Shown one piece after another: positions 17,964 to 26,400 of a DNA stretch of 64,000 nt. Source of the stretch: Altericroceibacterium spongiae (GTDB lineage: Bacteria; Pseudomonadota; Alphaproteobacteria; Sphingomonadales; Sphingomonadaceae); assembly GCF_003610805.1 (NCBI RefSeq), contig NZ_RAPF01000003.1:310001-374000 (forward strand), given 5' to 3'. The notes beneath the pieces are model-generated. The model searched no databases. It was not told the DNA's origin and worked only from the letters and a program-made list of their open reading frames with translations. The stretch's first letter is position 1. The number at the start of each line of letters is the position of its first letter. The position numbers and the translations under genes were made by a program.

Positions 17964-19303
17964 TGCGCCTGCATTTTTGCACTCTTGTCGCAGCCAGCCT
18001 GACGCTCACTGCCTGCGGGATGGATCAGGGCGATCCTGACCAGAACGGCCCCGATCCTGCCTTGCCCGAACAGAATGAGACATTGTTGCCGCCGATGCAT
18101 ATTGCCACGCCTGCAGGGTGGGGCGATGCGCGGCCTGCGGTGCCCGAAGGATTTACCGTTCAGCCGATTGCGACCGGGCTGAAAATCCCCCGGCAGACTC
18201 TTGTCCTGCCCAATGGCGACATATTGGTGGCCGAAGGTTCAGGCGGAAATCGTCCGACGGTACGCCCCAAGGATCTGGTGGCGGATTTCATTAAAAGCCT
18301 GGGCAAGAGCGATGTGAAAGGCGGAGATCGGATCACCTTGCTGCGCGATGAGGATGGCGATGGCCTGCCCGATTTGCGCAAGGTTTTTATCGGCAATCTC
18401 AATGCGCCTTACGGGCTCGCTTATTATGACGGCAATCTTTATGTCGCCGATCAGGATGCCTTGCTGCGTTTCCCTTATGAGGACGGGCAGACGCAGATCA
18501 CGGCTAAAGGGGAGGCGCTCACCCCGCTGCCTTCGAAGATCAATCATCACTGGACCAAGTCGCTGACCATCAGCCCCGATGGCTCGACGCTGTATGTCGG
18601 GATCGGCTCGAACAGCAATGTCGGGGAACGCGGTATGGCGGTGGAAGAAGACCGTGCCCGGATATGGGCTGTCGACCGCGAAACCGGCGCCCATCGCACC
18701 TATGCCAGCGGCATTCGCAATCCCACGGCGCTGGCGATGAATCCGGCCAGCGGCGATGTGTGGGCGGTGGCCAATGAACGCGACGAGCTGGGTGCGCGGC
18801 TGGTCCCCGATTACCTCACCTCGGTTCGCGAAGGTGCGTTTTACGGCTGGCCCTATTCCTATTGGGGCGATCATGTGGACCCGAGGGTCCGCCCGCAGAA
18901 ACCGGAAAAAGTGGCTGAGGCTATCGCTCCCGATTATTCGCTCGGCTCGCATAAGGCGCCGCTCGGCCTCAGCTTCACCACCGGCAAGGGCTTTGGCGGC
19001 TCCTTTGCCAATGGCGCCTTTGTCGGCGAGCATGGGAGCTGGAACAGGCAGGATCTGGCAGGGTACAAGGTTGTCTATATACCGTTTCGCAACGGCCATC
19101 CGGCAGGCGATCCGGTGGATTTCGTCTCGGGCTTTCTCGATGGCGATGGCCATGCTCGCGGTCGCCCGGTCGGTGTGACCTTCGATTCGGTCAATGGTGC
19201 TTTGCTGGTGGCAGACGATCTGTCCAACACGCTCTGGCGGATAGCGCCGGCGAACGGCATGCCGCAGAGCGATGCGGAAGATGGCAGCGAGGCAGAAGGC
19301 TGA
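17960..19303 (+). CDS. sorbosone dehydrogenase family (PQQ-type beta-propeller) lipoprotein
   Basis: A 447-residue protein starting MMRLHF after GGAGG, four bases inside the end of the DUF2231 gene. It has a lipoprotein signal (lipobox LTAC, Cys about residue 20), so it is anchored to a membrane on its periplasmic face. The body is a beta-propeller like L-sorbosone and soluble glucose dehydrogenases: LPNGDILVAEGSGG, NHHWTKSLTISPDGSTLYVGIGSNS, YASGIRNPTALAMNP, AFVGEHGSWNR. Such enzymes oxidise sugars or aldehydes with PQQ. No PQQ synthesis genes are in the window. Substrate unknown. Confidence 0.87.
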   Translation: MMRLHFCTLVAASLTLTACGMDQGDPDQNGPDPALPEQNETLLPPMHIATPAGWGDARPAVPEGFTVQPIATGLKIPRQTLVLPNGDILVAEGSGGNRPTVRPKDLVADFIKSLGKSDVKGGDRITLLRDEDGDGLPDLRKVFIGNLNAPYGLAYYDGNLYVADQDALLRFPYEDGQTQITAKGEALTPLPSKINHHWTKSLTISPDGSTLYVGIGSNSNVGERGMAVEEDRARIWAVDRETGAHRTYASGIRNPTALAMNPASGDVWAVANERDELGARLVPDYLTSVREGAFYGWPYSYWGDHVDPRVRPQKPEKVAEAIAPDYSLGSHKAPLGLSFTTGKGFGGSFANGAFVGEHGSWNRQDLAGYKVVYIPFRNGHPAGDPVDFVSGFLDGDGHARGRPVGVTFDSVNGALLVADDLSNTLWRIAPANGMPQSDAEDGSEAEG

Positions 19304-19354
19304 TAATCCGGCGAAAGCGGATGTTTTGCGATTGCAATCGTCAATCGGGAAAAA

Positions 19355-19429
19355 TGGCTGGGGTGGCAGGATTCGAACCTGCGCATGCCGATACCAAAAA
19401 CCGGTGCCTTACCGCTTGGCTACACCCCA
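19355..19429 (-). tRNA. tRNA-Gln (anticodon TTG)
   Basis: Read on the minus strand the 75-nt sequence begins TGGGGTGTAGCCAAGCGGTAAGG and ends GCAGGTTCGAATCCTGCCACCCCAGCCA-type in pieces: acceptor TGGGGTG/CACCCCA with encoded CCA, D-arm, anticodon stem CCGGT/ATCGG with loop TTTTGGT (anticodon TTG), and T-arm with GGTTCGAATCC. All stems pair, with one G-U in the anticodon stem. Confidence 0.96.
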
Positions 19430-19475
19430 GCAACTCTGTGCGCGCCCATATAGCGTGACAGACACAGAAGGGAAG

Positions 19476-19530
19476 GGGGTGCTTTACGGATTATGACAAA
19501 TTCTGTCCGGCCTGCCGTATGAAGCACCCC
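19476..19530. repeat. long imperfect inverted repeat downstream of the YghU-type gene
   Basis: GGGGTGCTT at 19476-19484 and AAGCACCCC at 19522-19530 pair, and ACGG/CCGT extend the stem after a small bulge; the loop is about 25 nt. It lies 18 nt past the glutathione transferase stop. It may end that transcript, but there is no T-run. Confidence 0.3.
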
Positions 19531-19548
19531 TCAAAATCTATGCGGGGC

Positions 19549-20418
19549 TCAGAAACCCTTGGTTACACCTTCGAGCAACTCTTTGGGTAGCGTATCGAAA
19601 TCCTTTGCCGAATGGCGTTCTTCGAGCCCTATTTGCGAATTGACCAGCTTGCCGCGCCGCGCAGCGGGACGGGAATCGATTTCACCGACCCAGCGGCCGA
19701 CATTTTCATATTCGTGCAGGCTCAGGAATTCGGCTGCATTGCCGTAAGCTTCGCCGCGATAAAGATTGCCGAGCCAGGTATAGGAGGCGATGTCGGCGAT
19801 CGTGTAATCGTCCCCGGCCAGAAAGCGGGTTTTGGCAAGCTGCCGGTCCGCCACGTCGAACAGGCGTTTGGTTTCCATCGAATAACGGTCGATCGGATAT
19901 TTATAGCGTTCGGGAGCGTAATTGTAGAAATGGCCGAAACCGCCGCCAATCGCCGGGGCTGAGCCGACCTGCCACATCAGCCAGCTAAAGCATTCGGCGC
20001 GGGCCGGGTTTTCTTTGGGCAGCAGATAATCGAATTTTTCCGCCAGATGAAGCAGGATCGCCCCGCTTTCGAAAACCCGGAAAGGCCTGGCACCGGAACG
20101 GTCGAGCAAAGCCGGAATCTTGGAATTGGGGTTCAGTTCGACGAAGCCCGATCCGAACTGGTCGCCATTGAAAATCTTGATGATCCAGGCGTCATATTCA
20201 GCATCGGAATAGCCCGCTTCGAGCAATTCCTCGAACATGATGGTGGCTTTCACGCCATTGGGCGTGCCCAGCGAATAAAGCTGGAAGGGATGTTCGCCCA
20301 GCGGCAGCTCTTTTTCTTCGCGCGCACCGGCGGTCGGGCGATTGATGCCGGCAAACTGGCCGCCATTTTCAGGGTCGAAGGTCCAGACCTTCGGTGGCGT
20401 GTAGCTGTCATCGGCCAT
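19549..20418 (-). CDS. yghU: YghU-type glutathione S-transferase / GSH-dependent disulfide-bond oxidoreductase
   Basis: A 289-residue member of the nu-class (YghU/YfcG) glutathione transferases, which bind two glutathiones and reduce disulfides or hydroperoxides. Family marks are YTPPKVWTFDPENGGQFAGINRPTAG at the N-terminus, the thioredoxin-fold YSLGTPNGVKATIMFEEL (about 55-72), NPNSKIPALLD, then the all-helical C-terminal domain. I chose ATG 20418 (MADDSYTPP), preceded by GGGAGA at 7 nt; the frame extends 21 codons further without a good site. It is divergent from the glutathionyl-hydroquinone reductase gene at 20651. Confidence 0.92.
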   Translation of the reverse strand: MADDSYTPPKVWTFDPENGGQFAGINRPTAGAREEKELPLGEHPFQLYSLGTPNGVKATIMFEELLEAGYSDAEYDAWIIKIFNGDQFGSGFVELNPNSKIPALLDRSGARPFRVFESGAILLHLAEKFDYLLPKENPARAECFSWLMWQVGSAPAIGGGFGHFYNYAPERYKYPIDRYSMETKRLFDVADRQLAKTRFLAGDDYTIADIASYTWLGNLYRGEAYGNAAEFLSLHEYENVGRWVGEIDSRPAARRGKLVNSQIGLEERHSAKDFDTLPKELLEGVTKGF

Positions 20419-20650
20419 TTGCATGTCTCCCTTATTGGTTGTGTCTGCAATTTCGCAATGCAAATGGGTCATTCCTGACACAAGCGCAAGAGCATGTTCG
20501 AGGAACTCCCTTTCGGTCAGGATGGTTTGTTGACCATCATGGCCTCTGTCTGCGGCAGCGATGGTTCGAAACCGGCAAAATCGCGTTTCAGCGTTTCCGG
20601 TATCGTATCGCCGGGGACTTGCGGAGAATCACTTACAGGAGACGCATGGA

Positions 20651-21640
20651 ATGCCCGGATTGCTCAATGGACAATGGGTCGAAAATCTGCCCGAGCCCGA
20701 TCAGACGGGGGAAGGTGCTTATGACCGTCCGGACAGTATTTTCCGTTCGACCATTTCGGCCGATCCCGATGCTCAATTTCCCGCCGAGCCGGGACGGTAT
20801 CATTTGTGGGTGGCATGGCCATGCCCCTGGGCGGGCCGTACGCTGGCTCTGCGCGCTCTGAAGGATCTGGGCGATATTCTGTCCGTCTCGATTGCCATTC
20901 CCGAACGCGGGGAAGAAGGCTGGGCCTATGCTGAAGGACCGGGAGGAGAGGAAGGGCCTTACCCGCTTCACCAACTCTATACGCTGGCCGATCCGGGGTA
21001 TACCGGCCGGGTCACTGTGCCGGTGCTGTGGGACAAGGTTACGCAGCAGATCGTCAATAATGAAAGCGCGGATATTATCCGCATTCTCAATCACGCTTTC
21101 GACGATGTTACCGGCAACCGGCTGGACCTTTATCCCGAGCCTTTACGGCCCGAGATCGAACGCTGGAACGAGACGCTTTATTCCGGCCTCAATAACGGTG
21201 TCTATCGCGCCGGCTTCGCAACTTCGCAGACCGCTTATGAAGAAGCGGCGCGCGGGGTGTTCGAAACGCTCGATCTGATGGAAGCTCATCTGGCGCAGCA
21301 TCGCTATCTCACCGGTGAATATTGTACCGAGGCCGACTGGCGGGCCTTCGTGTCGCTCGTCCGGTTCGACATCGCCTATCACGGCGCCTTCAAATGCAAT
21401 TTGCGGCGGATCGAGGATTATCCGGCGCTGCGCAATTATCTGCGCGAATTGTATCAGTGGCCGGGGATCGCTGCGACGATCCGGCGCGATGTTATCAAGG
21501 CGGATTATTATTCGATCCCGCGTGTTCCTTCGAACGGTCTTGTGCCGATCGGGCCGGCGCTGGATCTTTCGATACCCCATGATCGCGACAAGCTGGAAGG
21601 CAAAGGGATCTGGCATAAGGACCGGCAGGACCCAGCGTAA
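20651..21640 (+). CDS. yqjG: glutathionyl-hydroquinone reductase (xi-class GST, YqjG/PcpF type)
   Basis: A 329-residue xi-class glutathione transferase that removes glutathione from glutathionyl-hydroquinones. The catalytic Cys lies in WPCPWAGR near residue 60, followed by the thioredoxin-fold part (VPVLWDKVTQQIVNNESADIIRILN) and a helical domain with YSGLNNGVYRAGFATSQ and YLTGEYCTEADWR. Start ATG 20651 follows AGGAG. In sphingomonads PcpF serves chlorophenol breakdown, but the general members are protective. The divergent partner is another glutathione enzyme, so the 232-nt gap may carry a shared stress promoter. Confidence 0.93.
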   Translation: MPGLLNGQWVENLPEPDQTGEGAYDRPDSIFRSTISADPDAQFPAEPGRYHLWVAWPCPWAGRTLALRALKDLGDILSVSIAIPERGEEGWAYAEGPGGEEGPYPLHQLYTLADPGYTGRVTVPVLWDKVTQQIVNNESADIIRILNHAFDDVTGNRLDLYPEPLRPEIERWNETLYSGLNNGVYRAGFATSQTAYEEAARGVFETLDLMEAHLAQHRYLTGEYCTEADWRAFVSLVRFDIAYHGAFKCNLRRIEDYPALRNYLRELYQWPGIAATIRRDVIKADYYSIPRVPSNGLVPIGPALDLSIPHDRDKLEGKGIWHKDRQDPA

Positions 21641-21660
21641 AGCGGTGAAAGTCTGCGAAC

Positions 21661-21677
21661 CCCGATGCCGGATCGGG
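21661..21677. terminator. short hairpin between convergent genes
   Basis: CCCGAT / ATCGGG with loop GCCGG lies 20 nt after the hydroquinone reductase stop and 44 nt before the end of the convergent gene. No T-run, so only a weak terminator candidate. Confidence 0.25.
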
Positions 21678-21720
21678 CGAGATACCCGGTCTGGATCCGC
21701 TCTTCGTCTTTCTGGCCCTG

Positions 21721-22698
21721 TTAGGGGCGCTTCTGGCCCTCTTCAGGGCTGTTCTGGCCCCCGTGTTTCTCGAGCTGCGGCATCAGGAAAATCTGTTTCG
21801 CCGGGCTGTCGATTGACAGCGTGAAGCCTCGCAAAATTCCCATGCCGATAATCCCGTCATAATCGGGAAAATCCTTGAATTCCGTGGAGATAGGTATGTG
21901 AAGCGTCATTTTGTCGAGCGTGACCGGTAGGTTTTCCGACCATTGCTTCGTGCCCAGATTGCCCATCGGATCGACTTGCGGAATAGCTTGCTCTTTCGCT
22001 TTGTCGGGGATCGCTTTGTCCCAGGAATCGGCGGATAATCTGACGGTCGAACTATTGGCGAGGCCGATCTTCAGCCGCATGGTTTTGCCATTGACGTCCG
22101 CTTCGATCACATCGCCTGCGGCAAGTGGCAGAGTATAAGAATTCCGGCCTTGTTTCGGACGGATGGCTCCGCTCAGGGCAAAGCCGATTTTCTCATGTTT
22201 TCGGTCTATGAAGTAGCTGATTTTGCTAAGATAATTCTTCCCGAGGACCATGCCGATATTCCGGCCCAGCATCTTCGAGTAACGGTCCAGACTGATGCTC
22301 AGCATTCCCCCTGTAGATGTAAACTGATGGTTTACTTTTAACGGAACATCAGTCACCAGTGTAATTTCAGAGCTTTCATAAGTTTTTGTTTCAGAACGAA
22401 AGTTTTTATCAAATGGCAAATCCAGCTCCCGGGCCAGACCCGTATCGATGAGTGAACTGCTTTGATTGTCGAGCAGAACCCAGATATCGCGATCCCCGAC
22501 CTTTGCCTGAAACAGAACCAGTCCGTTGACACTTTCAAAAGCGATCGGTGCATAATCTTTTTTATAAAATGTCAGCTGAAAACGCCCCAATCCCTTCGCG
22601 CTCTCTGCCTGGGAAGGCGCTGCAAAGCACAATATTACTGGTACACAGAAAAGGGCTGTAAGCCGCATAAATCCATGCTTTGCCAGTAATCCCGTCAT
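21721..22698 (-). CDS. secreted retropepsin-like protein with a degenerate active site
   Basis: A 325-residue exported protein from the chosen ATG 22698; a signal peptide (FMRLTALFCVPVILCFAAPSQA) ends near residue 32. Two similar halves (about 55-180 and 195-310) look like clan AA aspartic-protease lobes: VLLDNQSSSLIDTGLA with IGMVLGKNYL, then LKIGLANSSTVRLS with YDGIIGMGIL. The DTG/DSG triads are replaced (DNQ in the first lobe, ANS in the second), so catalysis is doubtful. The frame runs to 22800 but that extension looks non-coding, and no start has a convincing SD. Base use is more AT-rich than neighbours. Function unknown. Confidence 0.7.
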   Translation of the reverse strand: MTGLLAKHGFMRLTALFCVPVILCFAAPSQAESAKGLGRFQLTFYKKDYAPIAFESVNGLVLFQAKVGDRDIWVLLDNQSSSLIDTGLARELDLPFDKNFRSETKTYESSEITLVTDVPLKVNHQFTSTGGMLSISLDRYSKMLGRNIGMVLGKNYLSKISYFIDRKHEKIGFALSGAIRPKQGRNSYTLPLAAGDVIEADVNGKTMRLKIGLANSSTVRLSADSWDKAIPDKAKEQAIPQVDPMGNLGTKQWSENLPVTLDKMTLHIPISTEFKDFPDYDGIIGMGILRGFTLSIDSPAKQIFLMPQLEKHGGQNSPEEGQKRP

Positions 22699-22874
22699 CT
22701 TTCGTGCTTTCTTGCTCAGTATGGTCGCAGAAATATGCAGGGAGCATATCCGGAGCCAAATGTCATCGGTGAAGCGCTGCTGACATCGCCTTTTCGTCAT
22801 GTCTCAGAGCAACCAAATATTGCCACCTGCTCTCAGCGCTTTATAACGTGCGTTACTAATATATGGAGAGGATG

Positions 22875-24497
22875 ATGGCTCAGCGACCCGATATTATCGT
22901 GATTGGCGGTGGAAGCGCAGGTGCGGCTTGCGCCAGCCGTCTGGCTGATGCGGGGCAGAAAGTGTTGCTGGTGGAAGCGGGTAAGTCCGACAAGGATATC
23001 CGTTCCCGTGTACCAGCTCTGATGGCCAATATTGTCCAGACCCCTGACTTTGACTGGTGCTACCGGGCCGAACCCGATCCATCTGTGGGCGGCCGCCCTG
23101 ATGTCTGGCCGGCGGGCAAGCGGCTCGGTGGCGGCAGCGCAATCAACGGCATGATGTTTATTCGAGGCCATCAATGGGATTACGACCACTGGGCGGAGCT
23201 GGGCGCTACAGGGTGGGATTACGAATCCTGCCTCCCTTACTTCCGCCGGATGGAGGATAATGAGCGCGGACCGGACAAATGGCGAGGAACTGGCGGTCCG
23301 ATTGCCGTATCCGAAATCCGCTCGCGTTACAGCGTAACCGAAGACTGGGTTTCAGCGGTGCAGGAAGCGGGCTTTCCGCGCTCCCCGGATCTTAACGGGG
23401 AGAAGGCTGAAGGGGTTGATTTTATCCAGCTTTCGCAGCGTTCCGGGCTGCGCTGGTCGGCGGCGCGTGGTTATCTGGAAAAGGCTTCTCCCAATCTGGA
23501 GATTATGCTGGAAGCGCAGGTTCAGCGGATCGTTATCGAAAATGGCCGGGCCACAGGCGTAAAGCTGCGCCATAACGGTCAGATTCGTACTCTTACCGCC
23601 CGGCATGGTGTGGTGTTAAGTGCCGGCGCCCTTAATACGCCGCGCTTGCTGATGCTGTCGGGTATCGGGCCGGGCGATGAGCTCAGGAAGCATGGAATCG
23701 ATACGGTCATTGCATTGCCGGGTGTGGGCCAGAATTTGCAGGAACATTCCGCTACCCATCTGGTCAATGCTGTCGATACACATACGCTGAACGATGATTC
23801 TCGCGGTTTGTCCGCTGTGAAGCAATTGCTGGCGCTTGCGGTAAAACGATCCGGGGCGCTGACCACCGGAATTGGCCATGCTCAGGCCTTTGTGCGCAGC
23901 CGGGAAGGGCTTTCGGCTCCCAATATTCAACTTGCTTTTTCAGCCTTCGCCTTTGATGTCACCGAGAAGGGTAATCTGGCCTTACGCGGAGAAAGCTCCG
24001 TGTCCACATTGGTCGGTTTGATGCGGCCATCCTCGCGCGGAAGCGTAACATTGCGTTCCGGCAATCCTGATGCCGCACCCAAAATCGAGCATATCCTGCT
24101 TGGTGATGAGGATGATGTGCTGCAACTGGTCGAAGGATTGCAAATTGCCCGCGCAGTCATGGCGCAGCCCGCTATTGCGAAGGATGTTAGCGGAGAAGTG
24201 CGTCCCGGTGAGGAGCTTGAAAGCGCTGAAGCACTCTCCCATTATGTGCGTGCAGCGACTATTCCGATGTACCATCCGGTCGGTACCGCCAAGATTGGGT
24301 CAAAGGCCGATCCTATGGCAGTGGTCGATGCAGATCTGAAACTGTACGGTCTGGAAGGATTATGGGTGGCCGATGCTTCGGTGATGCCGACTATTCCTGC
24401 CGGGAACACTAATGCCACCGCTATTATGATCGGGGACAAGGCCAGCGACCATATCCTGAAAGCGGTCAAAGGGCGGGATATATCGCAGGCAGCATAA
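22875..24497 (+). CDS. GMC family FAD-dependent alcohol/choline dehydrogenase-like oxidoreductase
   Basis: A flavoprotein of about 540 residues. The FAD-binding motif IVIGGGSAGAACASRLADAG is at residues 6-25, the GMC signature 1 segment is RLGGGSAINGMMFIRGH near 80, signature 2 is GALNTPRLLMLSGIG near 255, and the C-terminal catalytic His-Asn pair is in MYHPVGTAKIG and NATAIMIGD. The family oxidises alcohols; the substrate here is not set. ATG 22875 has GGAGAGG close upstream; ATGs at 22863 and 22872 are alternatives. It ends in a strong bidirectional terminator. Confidence 0.92.
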   Translation: MAQRPDIIVIGGGSAGAACASRLADAGQKVLLVEAGKSDKDIRSRVPALMANIVQTPDFDWCYRAEPDPSVGGRPDVWPAGKRLGGGSAINGMMFIRGHQWDYDHWAELGATGWDYESCLPYFRRMEDNERGPDKWRGTGGPIAVSEIRSRYSVTEDWVSAVQEAGFPRSPDLNGEKAEGVDFIQLSQRSGLRWSAARGYLEKASPNLEIMLEAQVQRIVIENGRATGVKLRHNGQIRTLTARHGVVLSAGALNTPRLLMLSGIGPGDELRKHGIDTVIALPGVGQNLQEHSATHLVNAVDTHTLNDDSRGLSAVKQLLALAVKRSGALTTGIGHAQAFVRSREGLSAPNIQLAFSAFAFDVTEKGNLALRGESSVSTLVGLMRPSSRGSVTLRSGNPDAAPKIEHILLGDEDDVLQLVEGLQIARAVMAQPAIAKDVSGEVRPGEELESAEALSHYVRAATIPMYHPVGTAKIGSKADPMAVVDADLKLYGLEGLWVADASVMPTIPAGNTNATAIMIGDKASDHILKAVKGRDISQAA

Positions 24498-24676
24498 GCA
24501 TCAGGCTGGTCATTATAGTATCGCACTTTAGAAGCGTGCCTTATCCGTTACGACAAATTGGCTCGTAGCAGCTGAGATTCAAGAGGTTCTGAGCAAGTCA
24601 TCCACAGCGTTTTGCGCAAGCTTTCCACAAGTTTCACCACCTGTTGGCGTCCAATGGCATGACCGTTGTGAACTCG

Positions 24677-24721
24677 ATATAAAACAGCCCGGTAGCGGCG
24701 AGCTACCGGGCTGTTTTATAT
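24677..24721. terminator. bidirectional rho-independent terminator
   Basis: A perfect 20-bp stem (24677-24696 with 24702-24721) and a GGCGA loop. The GC core is flanked by A/T runs inside the stem, giving a T-tract on each strand. It separates the convergent GMC oxidoreductase and branched-chain aminotransferase genes; the ~180 nt before it hold nothing else I can support. Confidence 0.88.
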
Positions 24722-24746
24722 AAGGTTGTGCCGATGAATGCGTGGA

Positions 24747-25850
24747 TCAGTCGACCCGCTGGACCCATCCATGCGTATCTTCAACCGTACCGCGCTGAAT
24801 GCCAACGAGCTTCTCCCGCAACTTTGTGGTGAGCTGACCCGGTCCGCCGGAACCGATGGTGAACTCTCCGTCGCGGCTCGCTACCCGGCCAACGGCGGTC
24901 ACGACGGCTGCTGTGCCGCAGGCAAAGGTTTCGAGCAACCTGCCGCTTGCCGCATCGTCACGCCATTGATCGATGCTGTAGCGTTCTTCGCGAATGGTCA
25001 GTCCCTCCTCGCGGGCGAGGGTGATGAGGCTGTTGCGAGTGATACCCGGCAGAATTGTGCCGCCCAGCGGCGGAGTGATGATGGTGCCGTCATCCATGAC
25101 GAAGAACAGGTTCATACCGCCTAGCTCCTCGATCCATTTATGTTCGGCAGCATCGAGGAACACCACCTGATCGTGCCCCCGTTCGATAGCTTCGGCCTGC
25201 GGGACGAGGCTGGCAGCATAATTGCCGCCGCATTTGGCCGCGCCCGTACCGCCTGGAGCAGCGCGCGTATAATCGCTGCTCACCCAGATCGAGACAGCCG
25301 GTGCGCCGGATTTGAAATAATTGCCCGCAGGGCTGGCAATGACGAGAAACTTGTATTGCTTGGCGGGCCGGACGCCGAGAAAAGGTTCGGAGGCGAACAT
25401 GAAGGGCCGCAGATAGAGTGAGCCGCCTGCAAGGCTGGGGAACCAGTCACGGTCGGTTTTGACCAGTTCGAGGCAGGCTGCGATAAAGGTTTCTTCCGGC
25501 AGTTCGGGCATGGCGAGACGGCGGGCTGACTGATTGAACCGCCGGGCATTTTCCTCAGGACGGAACAGCGCCATGCTGCCATCGGCCAGCCGGTAGGCTT
25601 TCAGGCCTTCGAAGATCTCCTGCGCATAATGGAGCACCGCTGTCGCCGGATCGAGCGCCAGCGGTTCGCGCGGGCCGATCCGGGCATCGTGCCAGCCGGT
25701 TCCTTCATCCCAGTCGATTACCACCATGTGATCGGAGAAGACCGTTCCGAAACCGGGATCGGCCAGAGCCTGTTCGCGGGCGTCTTCAGGGACGGGTGCT
25801 GGGTGGGGCAGTCGGGTGAAAGTCAGCTTCGAATCGGCGGCGGTCGCCAT
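24747..25850 (-). CDS. ilvE: branched-chain amino acid aminotransferase
   Basis: PLP enzyme for the last step of leucine, isoleucine and valine synthesis, and the first of their breakdown. The 367-residue protein has the fold-type IV features HYAQEIFEGLKAYR near residue 73, GSLYLRPFMFA near 145, AAKCGGNYAASL near 205 (PLP lysine in this segment), and LLETFACGTAAVVTAVG near 315. Start ATG 25850 (MATAADSKL) has GAGGAT at good spacing; 27 extra in-frame upstream codons are not convincing. Length fits the large IlvE type. A minigene lies upstream on the same strand. Confidence 0.94.
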   Translation of the reverse strand: MATAADSKLTFTRLPHPAPVPEDAREQALADPGFGTVFSDHMVVIDWDEGTGWHDARIGPREPLALDPATAVLHYAQEIFEGLKAYRLADGSMALFRPEENARRFNQSARRLAMPELPEETFIAACLELVKTDRDWFPSLAGGSLYLRPFMFASEPFLGVRPAKQYKFLVIASPAGNYFKSGAPAVSIWVSSDYTRAAPGGTGAAKCGGNYAASLVPQAEAIERGHDQVVFLDAAEHKWIEELGGMNLFFVMDDGTIITPPLGGTILPGITRNSLITLAREEGLTIREERYSIDQWRDDAASGRLLETFACGTAAVVTAVGRVASRDGEFTIGSGGPGQLTTKLREKLVGIQRGTVEDTHGWVQRVD

Positions 25851-26235
25851 GGGTCTATCCTCAATTAACTTCGGTTCGCCTGACGGAATATTTCGCATAA
25901 GGCAAGAGAAATGAAATAAATGGCAAGGCAACCTCGCGGTTTGCCACTAATTATGGGGGAGTAGCGCCCAAAAGGGGGCTGAGGCAAATATTTGATGGGG
26001 TCTATGGGGCGCTGAGCGCGACATAAAGGGGCCATAAAAGCGCTGAAGAGGGCCATAAAGACGAAGCCGGTGGCCAGACTCGCCGAAAATCGCGTATTTC
26101 GGCGCTGTTTTGCCTTCGCGCCGGCACGACCCGTTTCGCGGCAATATTGGCAAGCCGCTCTCGCTCTTTTCGCTCCCGGCCCTGCGCTGCCTCTCCGGCA
26201 AACGCGCCCTTTCAAAGCCAAAAGCCGGATATGAG
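25851..26235. other. intergenic region upstream of ilvE, no supported gene
   Basis: Bases 25851-25945 are AT-rich and probably hold the ilvE promoter. At about 26005-26065 there are short direct repeats on the minus strand of the form TTTATGGCCC (twice, plus TTTATGTCGC) interleaved with AGCGC. An open minus frame of 118 codons crosses the region but lacks a ribosome site and protein-like composition, so I do not call it. Confidence 0.4.
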
Positions 26236-26272
26236 AAAGGCCGCCCCCGGCCCGTAGCGGGGAACGGCCTTT
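26236..26272 (-). terminator. terminator downstream of the 20-codon minigene
   Basis: On the minus strand AAAGGCCG (26272-26265) pairs with CGGCCTTT (26243-26236), with an inner CCCCG/CGGGG helix, then CTCAT. It lies 50 nt past the minigene stop, so the minigene transcript would be about 200 nt long and end before ilvE. Confidence 0.58.
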
Positions 26273-26322
26273 CGCATGGTCAGCGGCCGGAAGTGCCGCT
26301 CACAAAGCCTTTATCGCCTCAA

Positions 26323-26385
26323 TCACTTTTGACGATAATGCCTTGTGCGGAAACTAGCCGACCTCCCTGCTGAACCATGAGACAT
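26323..26385 (-). CDS. 20-codon minigene with a perfect Shine-Dalgarno
   Basis: The ATG at 26385-26383 is preceded by AAAGGAGGTGATCC (26400-26387), complementary over 14 nt to the 16S rRNA 3' end, with a 7-nt spacer from GGAGG. The 20-residue product starts MSHGSAGR and ends RHYRQK; it is basic (Arg, His, Lys), Ser/Gly-rich and has no Leu/Ile/Val run, so it is not an obvious ilv attenuator peptide. A terminator at 26236-26272 closes the unit. It may be a translated small protein, a leader that senses ribosomes, or a regulatory RNA. I recognise no family. Confidence 0.5.
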   Translation of the reverse strand: MSHGSAGRSASFRTRHYRQK

Positions 26386-26386
26386 C

Positions 26387-26400
26387 GGATCACCTCCTTT
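26387..26400 (-). promoter_or_regulatory. 14-nt perfect anti-16S ribosome binding site
   Basis: AAAGGAGGTGATCC on the minus strand is the full complement of the usual 16S 3' end. Ordinary genes in this window use 4 to 7 matching bases, so the length is exceptional. Confidence 0.75.

Noticed and set aside
25865-26221. 118-codon minus-strand frame before ilvE
   Set aside because: No ribosome site, low-complexity basic start, and it crosses the minigene terminator's downstream region; judged non-coding.
26387-26400. Possible fragment of a 16S rRNA gene 3' end on the + strand
   Set aside because: The match to the 16S end is limited to 14 nt; upstream bases do not continue as helix 45 or any other 16S part. 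A ribosome binding site on the minus strand explains it better.
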